From contig NZ_CP013362.1 in the NCBI RefSeq assembly GCF_001718315.1, forward strand, positions 124,001 to 188,000: a stretch of 64,000 nt of DNA, in the 5' to 3' direction. Source of the stretch: Burkholderia diffusa (GTDB lineage: Bacteria; Pseudomonadota; Gammaproteobacteria; Burkholderiales; Burkholderiaceae). Below the pieces are notes generated by a model, which was given only the letters and a program-made list of their open reading frames with translations, was not told the DNA's origin and searched no databases. A program made the translations under genes and the position numbers. Below, piece after piece: positions 1 through 9,310 of the stretch. The number at the start of each line of letters is the position of its first letter. Positions within the stretch are counted from its first letter, which is position 1.

Positions 1-897
<897 letters not shown>

Positions 898-923
898 GGG
901 CTTGAGTGAGTAGCACGCTGGCG

Positions 924-968
924 CGTGCCGGCCGGATGCATGAGTCAGTCGTGATTCATGCGCCGGCC
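924..968 (+). other. Imperfect stem-loop between atpD and atpC
   Basis: GGCCGG (930-935) plus GCATGA (938-943) can pair with TCATGC (956-961) plus CCGGCC (963-968), with a small bulge and a 12-base loop. No T-run follows, so it is not a typical terminator. It lies in the 160-base gap before atpC and could affect mRNA processing or the dose of the epsilon subunit. That role is inference. Confidence 0.35.
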
Positions 969-1057
969 CATCGCGCCGACCGCAATACGCTCAACCCGCC
1001 GTGCATGGGACGAGCGCAGGCGCCGACAGGCGTGTGCGTTCGTCGACAGGAGTCGAT

Positions 1058-1483
1058 ATGGCAACCATCAAAGTAGACGTCGTCAGCGCGGAAGAGCAGA
1101 TCTTCTCGGGCGAGGCGAAATTCGTCGCGCTGCCGGGCGAAACGGGTGAGCTGGGTATTCTGCCGGGTCACACGCCGCTGATCACGCGGATTCGTCCGGG
1201 TGCGGTGCGCATCGAAGTCGAGGGCGGCAACGACGAATTCGTGTTCGTCGCGGGCGGCATTCTCGAAGTGCAGCCGGGCGCCGTGACGGTGCTCGCCGAT
1301 ACCGCGATCCGCGGCAAGGACCTCGACGCGGCGAAGGCCGAGGAAGCGCGCAAGCGTGCCGAGGAAACGCTGCAGAACGCGAAGTCGGACCTCGACCTCG
1401 CAAAGGCGCAATCGGAGCTCGCGACCGCGATGGCGCAGCTCGAGGCGATCCAGCGTCTGGCGAAGATTCGCAGCCGGCACTGA
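1058..1483 (+). CDS. atpC: F1 ATP synthase epsilon subunit
   Basis: This 141-residue protein is the epsilon subunit of the F1 central stalk, which couples rotation to catalysis and can inhibit ATP hydrolysis. It opens [20 protein letters not shown] and contains the family's [17 protein letters not shown] segment in the N-terminal beta-sandwich (residues 1-85), followed by an Ala/Lys/Glu-rich two-helix C-terminal domain (about 90-141). The ATG at 1058 is preceded by GACAGGAG and gives the usual family length; an in-frame ATG at 1001 would add 19 residues unlike the family. It is the last gene of the atp operon and ends 28 bases before a strong terminator. Confidence 0.97.
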   Translation: MATIKVDVVSAEEQIFSGEAKFVALPGETGELGILPGHTPLITRIRPGAVRIEVEGGNDEFVFVAGGILEVQPGAVTVLADTAIRGKDLDAAKAEEARKRAEETLQNAKSDLDLAKAQSELATAMAQLEAIQRLAKIRSRH

Positions 1484-1510
1484 GCCGCGCGCGCGTATCC
1501 CGCGAAAGAA

Positions 1511-1535
1511 AGCAGCCTTCGGGCTGCTTTTTTTT
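1511..1535 (+). terminator. Rho-independent terminator of the atp operon
   Basis: AGCAGCC (1511-1517) pairs perfectly with GGCTGCT (1522-1528) around a TTCG tetraloop, and seven T follow (1529-1535). It sits 27 bases after the atpC stop codon. Confidence 0.93.
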
Positions 1536-1740
1536 CGTCCATCGTTTTCGTCTGTTTTTTGCGGCCCGGATCCGTATCGTCCGGTCGTGCTATTTCATCC
1601 GGCCGCCGCGATTTGATGTCAGAGTGTCGTCAGCAGAGCGCGGCATCATCGGCGGAAAGGCAGACCGCCGCGATCGTGGCGGAGCAGGCGCGCGTCAGCC
1701 GCGCGCCGGGCCGATCAGACAAAAACGGACGGAGACATCG

Positions 1741-3468
1741 ATGGCAGCAGACCTTGGCAAGGGGGCGCCGATCGCGCCCGAAAACGGACTGTCGTACGTG
1801 CGCGGCGCGACCGACGTGCCGCTATCCGAAGCGACGATCGGCCGGTTCCTGCTCGACACGGCGGGCCGCTTTCCCGATCGTCCGGCCGTCGTGTTCCGCG
1901 AGCAGGGCATTCGCTGGAACTGGCGCACGTTCGCGCACGAGATCGATGTGCTCGCGGCGGGCCTCGCCGCGCTCGGGATCGCGAAGGGCGACTGCGTCGG
2001 CATCTGGTCGCCGAACCGCAGCGAATGGCTGCTCACGCAGTTCGCGACCGCGCGCATCGGCGCCATCCTCGTCAACATCAACCCGGCCTACCGCCTCGCG
2101 GAACTCGAATACGCGCTGAACAAGGTCGGCTGCAAGGCCGTGATCGCGGCCGAGCGCTTCAAGACGTCCGCGTACGTCGAGATGCTGCAGACCATCGCAC
2201 CGGAGCTCGCGAGCGCGACGCCGGGCGACCTGCATGCGGCGCGCGTGCCGAGCCTGCGCACGGTCGTGTCGATGGGCGAGGTCGCGCCGGCCGGCATGTT
2301 TCGCTTCGCGGACGTGATGGCGCGCGGCCGCGACACGCTCGATGTCGCGCGGCTCGACGCGATCGGCGCGACGCTGGCGGCCACCGATCCGATCAACATC
2401 CAGTTCACCAGCGGCACGACCGGCAGCCCGAAGGGTGCGACGCTCACGCACCGCAACGTCGTCAACAACGCCCGCTCGATCGCGATGGCGATGCGGTTCA
2501 GCGAGCAGGATTCGCTTTGCATCCCGGTGCCGCTGTATCACTGCTTCGGGATGGTGCTGGCCGTGCTCGCGTGCGTGTCGAAGGGCGCGGCGATGGTGTT
2601 CCCCGGCGAGGCGTTCGATCCGGTCGCGACGCTCGCGGCCGTCGCCGAAGAACGCTGCACCGCGCTGCACGGCGTGCCGACGATGTTCATCGCGGAACTC
2701 GATCATCCGGACTTCGCGAAATTCGACCTGTCGACGCTGCGCACCGGGATCATGGCCGGCTCGCCGTGCCCGATCGAGACGATGAAGCGCGTCGTGTCGC
2801 AGATGCATTTGTCGGAGATCACGATCGCGTACGGAATGACGGAGACGAGCCCCGTGTCGTTCCAGAGCTCGACCGACGACCCGCTCGAGAAGCGCACGAC
2901 GACGGTCGGCCGGATCCAGCCGCATCTGGAGGTGAAGATCGTCGACCCGAACGGCGAGATCGTGCCGGTCGGCGCGACGGGCGAGCTGTGCACGAAGGGG
3001 TATTCGGTGATGCTCGGCTACTGGGACGATGACGCGAAGACACGCGAGGTGCTGGTCGACGGGTGGATGCATACGGGCGACCTCGCGACGCTCGACGCCG
3101 ACGGCTACTGCAACATCGTCGGCCGCCTGAAGGACATGGTGATCCGCGGGGGCGAGAACGTGTATCCGCGCGAGATCGAGGAATTCCTGTTCAGGCATCC
3201 GAAGATTCAGAGTGCGCAGGTGTTCGGCGTGCCCGATGCGAAATACGGCGAGGAGCTGTGCGCGTGGATCGTGCTGCGCGCGGGCGAGCAGATGACGGAG
3301 GACGACGTGCGCGCGTTCTGCAACGGCCAGATCGCGCACTACAAGATTCCGCGCTACATCCGCTTCGTCGACGAGCTGCCGATGACCGTGACGGGCAAGG
3401 TGCAGAAGTTCGTGATGCGTCAGCAGATGATCGAAGAACTGAAGCTCGCCGTGCAGAAGACCGCGTGA
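1741..3468 (+). CDS. AMP-binding acyl-CoA synthetase
   Basis: This 575-residue member of the adenylate-forming (ANL) superfamily probably activates a fatty or other carboxylic acid to its CoA thioester by way of an acyl-AMP. The phosphate-binding motif [10 protein letters not shown] is at about residue 222, YGMTE at about 364, TGDLA at about 445, the hinge region [13 protein letters not shown] follows, and the C-terminal TGKVQK with the catalytic Lys is near 550. Length and motif order fit medium- or long-chain acyl-CoA synthetases; the substrate cannot be read from the sequence. The ATG at 1741 is chosen because a GGAG site lies just before it and the family-like N-terminus starts there; an in-frame ATG at 1624 has no support. 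It is transcribed separately from atpC. Confidence 0.85.
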   Translation: MAADLGKGAPIAPENGLSYVRGATDVPLSEATIGRFLLDTAGRFPDRPAVVFREQGIRWNWRTFAHEIDVLAAGLAALGIAKGDCVGIWSPNRSEWLLTQFATARIGAILVNINPAYRLAELEYALNKVGCKAVIAAERFKTSAYVEMLQTIAPELASATPGDLHAARVPSLRTVVSMGEVAPAGMFRFADVMARGRDTLDVARLDAIGATLAATDPINIQFTSGTTGSPKGATLTHRNVVNNARSIAMAMRFSEQDSLCIPVPLYHCFGMVLAVLACVSKGAAMVFPGEAFDPVATLAAVAEERCTALHGVPTMFIAELDHPDFAKFDLSTLRTGIMAGSPCPIETMKRVVSQMHLSEITIAYGMTETSPVSFQSSTDDPLEKRTTTVGRIQPHLEVKIVDPNGEIVPVGATGELCTKGYSVMLGYWDDDAKTREVLVDGWMHTGDLATLDADGYCNIVGRLKDMVIRGGENVYPREIEEFLFRHPKIQSAQVFGVPDAKYGEELCAWIVLRAGEQMTEDDVRAFCNGQIAHYKIPRYIRFVDELPMTVTGKVQKFVMRQQMIEELKLAVQKTA

Positions 3469-3535
3469 GCAGGTTCGCAGGTTCGACGACGGGACTCACG
3501 CTGCGGCCTGCGGGCCGCTGCGTTTTCGATGGACG

Positions 3536-3561
3536 AAAAAAAGCGGGCTTATTAGCCCGCT
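3536..3561 (-). terminator. Minus-strand terminator without an assigned gene
   Basis: AGCGGGCT (3542-3549) and AGCCCGCT (3554-3561) form a perfect 8-bp stem with a 4-base loop. Read on the minus strand the stem is followed by a run of T (A-run 3536-3541 on the plus strand). On the plus strand the stem is followed by AAAAACC, so it does not serve the upstream ligase gene. The nearest convincing minus-strand gene, pheC, ends over 600 bases away. The transcript it ends probably starts within about 3562-3900. Confidence 0.8.
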
Positions 3562-3800
3562 AAAAACCACACGCTACGGGGTTAGCGCGAGGAGACCAAA
3601 GATGAAACCGAGTCCGGCGGGAGCCGGAAACGACTCCAACAAGGATGCCCCTCGGAAGGGCTTCGGTACGTGACCGACTGGCTCGCAGCGCTTCGCGTCC
3701 GCTCACACTTGGCACACGAGACCGCATCCGTGTTGAAACCGTTGAGGCCATTGTGGGCGAATTAATCAGCCGTCGCGGTAACAAAGTGTTTCAGGTTGTA
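3562..3800 (-). ncRNA. Candidate minus-strand small RNA ending at the 3536-3561 terminator
   Basis: The region between the ligase and pheC has no convincing gene, yet it ends on the minus strand in a strong terminator. The minus-strand sequence can form several local hairpins: CGCTA/TAGCG near 3571-3586, CCGGC/GCCGG within a GAGTC/GACTC stem near 3611-3637, and CGGT/ACCG near 3664-3676. A 74-codon minus-strand frame spans 3560-3784, but its Arg/Ser-rich product looks like chance. I could not place the 5' end or a promoter. The remainder up to the end of pheC at 4169 is AT-richer and shows nothing I can name. Confidence 0.35.
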
Positions 3801-4168
3801 ACGCCCGCCAGATAAGGCTTTCCGGGATTTTTTGCTGTTTTCGGGATCCTGAAAAAGGTCATATTTACCCATCTATTCCGCAGAGTTTTCATCGGGTGCG
3901 CGTAATGCGTTTTTCATGCGTATCGGCGCTGATGAATTGCCGATTTACACGCCGGAATGTGCATCGTTTGGCAGATGCCGCATATGACGATTCATTCGTC
4001 GGAAAGATTTTGAAACGTGATTGCCGCGCGCGATAGTCGGCCATTCGGCCGGTTTCGCGATTTCACGCCGGCCGGGCGCAACGGCGGTGTGTAGCGGCGA
4101 TGCGCCCGGCTCGCGTCGGCAACGGGGGCCGTGTCGTTATCGGCCATCTGTTCCGCGCGCGGTGACGC

Positions 4169-4978
4169 TCACTTCAACCACTTGTCGGAGATCGCCTGGT
4201 ATTCGCCGGACGATAGCGCCAGGTGCAGCCATTGATCGACGTACTGCTGGAACACGACGTCCCCGCGCGGCACCATGTACGCCTTTTCGCCGAACTGGAA
4301 CGGCTTGTCCGGATGCACGGAGCACAGGCCCGGATTCAGCTTTTGCTGCAGCAGCGTCTCGGACGCATCCGTCACCATCACGTCCGCCTTGCCCGCGAGG
4401 ATCTGCTTGAAGATCGTCACGTTGTCCGGATAGACGCTCAGGTTCGCATGGGTGAAGAACTGCTTCGCGAAGCGCTCGTTGGTGCCGCCGGGGTTCACGA
4501 TCACGCGGGTTTCGGGCCGGTCGATCTGCGCGACGGTCTGGTATTTGTCGGCGTCCGCACAGCGCACGATCGGCGTCTTGCCATCGACCACGTACGGCTG
4601 CGTGAAGAACACGCGCTTCTGGCGCTCGAGCGTCGTCGACACGCCGCCCACCGCGATGTCGCACTTCGCGACGAAGTCGTTGGTGAGGTTCGACCAGCTC
4701 GTCTTCACGAAATCGGCCTTCACGCCGAGCGATTTCGCGAGCGATTCGGCCATGTCGATGTCGATGCCCTCGAAGCGGCCATCCGTCCGGTAGTACGAAT
4801 ACGGCTTGTAGTCGCCCGTCGTGCACACGCGCAGCGTGCCGCGCGCGATCACGTCGTCGAGCCGCGAGCCGGCGGCCGCTGCGCTCGGCGTTGCCGTCGT
4901 GGTCGTACCCTGCGCGTACGCGGCGGCGCAGCAGAACACGGCAGCGGTGAGCGTGGCCAGCGTGGCGAATGTCTTCAT
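4169..4978 (-). CDS. pheC: Periplasmic cyclohexadienyl (arogenate/prephenate) dehydratase
   Basis: This 269-residue protein resembles Pseudomonas PheC, which converts prephenate to phenylpyruvate and arogenate to phenylalanine in the periplasm. It has a solute-binding-protein fold. A signal peptide ends near AYAQ (residues 1-23). Typical PheC segments follow: LRVCTTGDYKPYSY, SWSNLTNDFVAKCDIAVGG, TTLERQKRVFFTQPY and NPGGTNERFA. No permease or ATPase gene is adjacent, which argues for the enzyme rather than a transport receptor. GGAGGA precedes the ATG. An uncharacterised amino-acid-binding protein is the alternative. Confidence 0.82.
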   Translation of the reverse strand: MKTFATLATLTAAVFCCAAAYAQGTTTTATPSAAAAGSRLDDVIARGTLRVCTTGDYKPYSYYRTDGRFEGIDIDMAESLAKSLGVKADFVKTSWSNLTNDFVAKCDIAVGGVSTTLERQKRVFFTQPYVVDGKTPIVRCADADKYQTVAQIDRPETRVIVNPGGTNERFAKQFFTHANLSVYPDNVTIFKQILAGKADVMVTDASETLLQQKLNPGLCSVHPDKPFQFGEKAYMVPRGDVVFQQYVDQWLHLALSSGEYQAISDKWLK

Positions 4979-5127
4979 CGGTCTCCTCCATCGTTCGGTT
5001 CGATATCAGCGTCCGATCATAACGGAGCCATCGCGCGCGTCATATGGCCGCCATCGCATCGGCATACGCAGCCGTGCGGCCGCGCTCCGGTAAAATGCCG
5101 CTTTGCCTTCGCATCGTCGCTCCTACC

Positions 5128-6222
<1,095 letters not shown>

Positions 6223-6330
6223 GCGCAAGTGCCGTCATGTTGCACTGCGGGGCGGCAGCGTTTCGCTGCCGACACTAAACAGGGCGCAACCCCGCACCGG
6301 ATGCCGATTCAAGGCTTGTCAAGACTTGAC

Positions 6331-6348
6331 TTATACACATTTTCCACG
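6331..6348 (+). other. Two adjacent DnaA-box-like sites
   Basis: TTATACACA (6331-6339) is the exact sequence of E. coli oriC box R2. It directly abuts TTTTCCACG (6340-6348), a weaker match. Both lie in the 445-base hemE-priA gap and point the same way as the perfect box at 6521. Confidence 0.5.
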
Positions 6349-6412
6349 TTGCAGCGCGGTAGAGCCCTGTATCGGTCGAATTGTCTCGCTATGGTTCCGT
6401 AATTTGAATAGC

Positions 6413-6431
6413 AGCCTTATGGAATAAGGCT
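6413..6431. repeat. Perfect 8-bp inverted repeat in hemE-priA gap
   Basis: AGCCTTAT (6413-6420) and ATAAGGCT (6424-6431) pair around a 3-base loop. No T-run follows on either strand, so it may be a factor-binding palindrome or a weak end signal for hemE rather than a standard terminator. Confidence 0.4.
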
Positions 6432-6520
6432 CCGCGGGGCACGGCCGACGGTGTCCGAAAACGGCGGAAAGCACGGCCCCGCGCGCTTCGCGGCTGTTGA
6501 ACGGCGAGTTCTCAACAAAG

Positions 6521-6529
6521 TTATCCACA
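6521..6529 (+). other. Consensus DnaA box
   Basis: TTATCCACA is an exact match to the DnaA box consensus and lies about 140 bases before the priA start. A reverse-strand copy (TGTGGATAA) lies inside priA at 7255-7263. The rest of the 6223-6667 gap shows only the other sites listed here. Confidence 0.6.
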
Positions 6530-6667
6530 GGCTGGTCAGGGTATACGGCGATTCCTAATGCGAATCCAAAACTTAGCGCCGAATCTGAAGTTTTACTTTA
6601 AGTTCGCCACCGTGGCGCGGACCGGGGTGCCAGTCGCCGGTGCGCCCCGCGCTGTCGCCGGAGCGGA

Positions 6668-8932
6668 GTGATGGACGGCACGTACCTGCGGGTCGCCCTC
6701 GACCACCCGCTCGCCACCCTGTTCGACTATCGCTGCGACATCCAGCCGGCGCCCGAGCCCGGCACCTTGGTGCAGGTGCCGTTCGGCAAGCGGCAGGTTG
6801 TCGGCCTCGTCTGCGAAGTGACGACTCACACCGACGTGCCGCCGTCCCGGTTGCGGGCGGTCGATGCGATCTGCACCGAGCTGCCGCCGCTTGCGCCGGA
6901 TTGGCTCGCGCTCGTGTCGTTCGCGGCCGACTACTACCAGCGCGGCCGTGGCGAAGTTGCGCTGCCGGCGCTACCGCAGGCGCTGCGTGATGCGCAGCGC
7001 TGGGGTCGGCTGCTGGCACCCGAGGTGCGGCACCGGCTGACCGAATCCGGCCGCGCGGCGCTGCCCGACGCACTGCCGGCGCGCGGGGCCGCAATGCGGC
7101 GGCTCGCGCAGGCGCTCGCCGACACCGATTCGCTGACGTTGCCCGATGCGCGTGCGTTGCATCCGAAGGCAGCCGCCACGCTCGACGACTGGGCGGCGCG
7201 CGGCTGGGTCGCCATCGAGGAAATCGGCTGGGCCGAGGCACCTGTGTCCAAAGCTGTGGATAACCTGTCGACAACCAGTGGACGAACTGTGCCGCCGGCG
7301 CTCACCGACCAGCAGGCGGAGGCGCTCGACGCGATCCGTGCCGCGCAGGGTTTCGCGCCGTTTCTGCTGCATGGCGTGACCGGCAGCGGCAAGACCGAGG
7401 TTTATCTGCATGCGCTCGCCGCGTTGCTCGATGCGCGGCCCGATGCGCAGGCGCTCGTGCTCGTGCCCGAAATCAACCTGACACCGCAGTTCGAGGCCGC
7501 GTTCCGCGCGCGCTTCGCGGGCACGCTCGCCGACGACGCGATCGTCACGCTGCACAGCGGGCTCGCCGAGGGCGAGCGTGCGCGCAACTGGCTCGCCGCG
7601 CACACGGGCCGCGCGCGGATCGTGCTCGGCACGCGGCTCGCGGTGCTCGCGTCGCTGCCGATGCTCGCGCTGATCGTCGTCGACGAGGAGCACGAGCCTG
7701 CGTACAAGCAGCAGGAAGGGCTGCGCTATTCGGCGCGCGATCTTGCCGTGTGGCGCGCGAAGCATCTCGGCATTCCGGTCGTGCTCGGTTCGGCGACGCC
7801 GTCGCTCGAGAGCTGGTGGCAGGCCGAGCAGGGCCGTTACACGCGGCTCACACTATCGCGCCGCGCGGTGGCCGACGCGACGCTGCCGACCGTTCGGCTG
7901 ATCGATCTCGAAGAGGAGCGGCGGCGCGGGCGCGCGTCGATGGGCGGGCTGTCGGGCCCGCTCGTCGCGGCGTTGCAGGCGCGGCTCGAGCGCGGCGAAC
8001 AGAGCCTCGTGTTCCTGAACCGGCGCGGTTACGCGCCACAGCTCGCGTGCGATGCGTGCGGCTGGGTCGCCGGTTGCCCGCGCTGCAGCGCCTACGTCGT
8101 GCTGCACAAGCCCGAGCATGCGCTGCGCTGCCATCACTGCGGCTGGGAAGCACGCATCCCGCGGTCGTGCCCGGAATGCGGGAACGTCGACATCGCGCCG
8201 CTCGGGCGCGGCACCCAACGCATCGAAGAGGCGCTCGCTGAGGCCGTGCCTGGCGCACGCATCCTGCGGATCGATGCGGACAGTACGCGGCGCAAGGGCA
8301 GTGCGCAGGCGCTGTTCTCCGACGTGCATGCCGGCGAAGTCGACATCCTGGTCGGCACGCAGATGATCGCGAAGGGGCACGACTTCCAGCGCGTGTCGCT
8401 CGTCGGCGTGCTCAATGCCGACACCGCGCTGTTCTCGCATGACTTCCGCGCGAGCGAGCGGCTGTTCGCGCAACTGATGCAGGTGAGCGGCCGTGCAGGG
8501 CGCGCCGGACTGCCGGGCGAGGTGCTCGTGCAGACGCGTTACCCGCGTCACGCGCTGTATCACGCGCTCGGCCGGCAGGATTACGTCGGCTTCGCGAATT
8601 CGACGCTCGGCGAGCGCCGGGACGCGCACCTGCCGCCGTTCGTCTACCAGGCGCTGCTGCGTGCCGAAGGACGCACGCTCGATGCGGCGCTCGCATTCCT
8701 GCAGCAGGCCGCGGCCGCATTGCCGGGGCTGCCGGGCGCCGATCGCGTGACCGTCTACGACGCGGTGCCGATGACGATCGTCAAGGTCGCGAACGTTCAC
8801 CGCGCGCAGTTGCTGCTCGAAAGCGCGTCGCGGGCCGCACTGCAGCATGCGCTGCGCGCATGGCAGCCGGCGCTGCGTGCGCTGAAGGGCGTGCTGCGGT
8901 GGAGCGTCGAGGTCGATCCGCTGGATATCTGA
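6668..8932 (+). CDS. priA: Primosomal protein N' (replication restart helicase PriA)
   Basis: PriA recognises stalled forks and reloads the replicative helicase. The 754-residue protein has an N-terminal 3'-DNA-binding domain (LDHPLATLFDY near the start), Walker A GVTGSGKTEV at about 234-243, a DEEH Walker B box near 338-341, GSATPSLES, and the PriA-specific zinc cluster with CDACGW, CPRC, CHHCGW and CPECG between about 460 and 510. Helicase motifs NADTALFSHDFRA and a Q..GRAGR segment follow. Start is GTG at 6668 or the directly following ATG at 6671, with GGAG before them. It is slightly longer than E. coli PriA (732). Confidence 0.96.
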   Translation: MMDGTYLRVALDHPLATLFDYRCDIQPAPEPGTLVQVPFGKRQVVGLVCEVTTHTDVPPSRLRAVDAICTELPPLAPDWLALVSFAADYYQRGRGEVALPALPQALRDAQRWGRLLAPEVRHRLTESGRAALPDALPARGAAMRRLAQALADTDSLTLPDARALHPKAAATLDDWAARGWVAIEEIGWAEAPVSKAVDNLSTTSGRTVPPALTDQQAEALDAIRAAQGFAPFLLHGVTGSGKTEVYLHALAALLDARPDAQALVLVPEINLTPQFEAAFRARFAGTLADDAIVTLHSGLAEGERARNWLAAHTGRARIVLGTRLAVLASLPMLALIVVDEEHEPAYKQQEGLRYSARDLAVWRAKHLGIPVVLGSATPSLESWWQAEQGRYTRLTLSRRAVADATLPTVRLIDLEEERRRGRASMGGLSGPLVAALQARLERGEQSLVFLNRRGYAPQLACDACGWVAGCPRCSAYVVLHKPEHALRCHHCGWEARIPRSCPECGNVDIAPLGRGTQRIEEALAEAVPGARILRIDADSTRRKGSAQALFSDVHAGEVDILVGTQMIAKGHDFQRVSLVGVLNADTALFSHDFRASERLFAQLMQVSGRAGRAGLPGEVLVQTRYPRHALYHALGRQDYVGFANSTLGERRDAHLPPFVYQALLRAEGRTLDAALAFLQQAAAALPGLPGADRVTVYDAVPMTIVKVANVHRAQLLLESASRAALQHALRAWQPALRALKGVLRWSVEVDPLDI

Positions 8933-9054
8933 GCGGTGCGCGCGGCGGCCGCGCCGCACGCCGATAAACGAGCGCTGGCCGGATCCGCGGACCCGCCTGC
9001 GCAATCCCTCCCGGTCAGCGCGGCAACCCCCGCATGACCTTCCTCCATGCACAG

Positions 9055-9060
9055 TGCAAC
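9055..9060 (-). promoter_or_regulatory. Outlying PutA operator half-site
   Basis: TGCAAC is the reverse complement of GTTGCA, the DNA motif known to be bound by the PutA ribbon-helix-helix domain. It lies about 100 bases upstream of the main operator cluster. Confidence 0.35.
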
Positions 9061-9158
9061 CCGCTTTTCCCCTCGGTGGTGCACGCAGACGGTTGCCCAC
9101 GCGCGCCAACTGGTCCCGATCAGGGAAAACACCGATCCGCCGACCACGGGCAACCCCT

Positions 9159-9190
9159 AGGTTGCAACCTCATAAGTGGCTGATTATATT
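9159..9190 (+). promoter_or_regulatory. putA promoter overlapping a PutA operator palindrome
   Basis: AGGTTGCAACCT (9159-9170) is a perfect 12-bp palindrome containing GTTGCA on both strands. Inside it TTGCAA (9162-9167) can serve as a -35 box, with TATATT (9185-9190) as -10 at a 17-base spacing. Binding of PutA here would block the promoter, which matches the established autoregulation of trifunctional PutA proteins. Confidence 0.7.
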
Positions 9191-9201
9191 GAATAACTTG
9201 A

Positions 9202-9238
9202 GGGTGCAACCAATCCATCAATTCGGTTGCACCTTTTT
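9202..9238 (+). promoter_or_regulatory. PutA operator pair that is also a terminator-like hairpin in the putA leader
   Basis: GGTGCAACC (9203-9211) and GGTTGCACC (9225-9233) are inverted copies, each holding a GTTGCA motif. In RNA they form a 9- to 11-bp stem with a 13-base loop followed by TTTTTATT. The hairpin lies between the predicted promoter and the putA start at 9311. It may be only an operator pair, or an attenuator as well. Confidence 0.55.
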
Positions 9239-9310
9239 ATTGCGTGCCGTAGGATTTCGCGCATCCTCTCACACCACATTGCCGGGCTCGCACCGGCGCA
9301 CGAACCCACC

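Noticed and set aside
1822..3339. Minus-strand 505-codon frame inside the AMP-binding ligase gene
   Set aside because: Shadow frame; His/Arg-rich product with no motif, opposite a gene with all ANL motifs.
3560..3800. 6S RNA or tmRNA identity for the minus-strand candidate
   Set aside because: A short stretch near 3655-3680 recalls the 6S element before AAGCC, but I could not fold a closing stem and central bubble, and the usual neighbours (zapA, fau) are absent. tmRNA tag and ends are not present.
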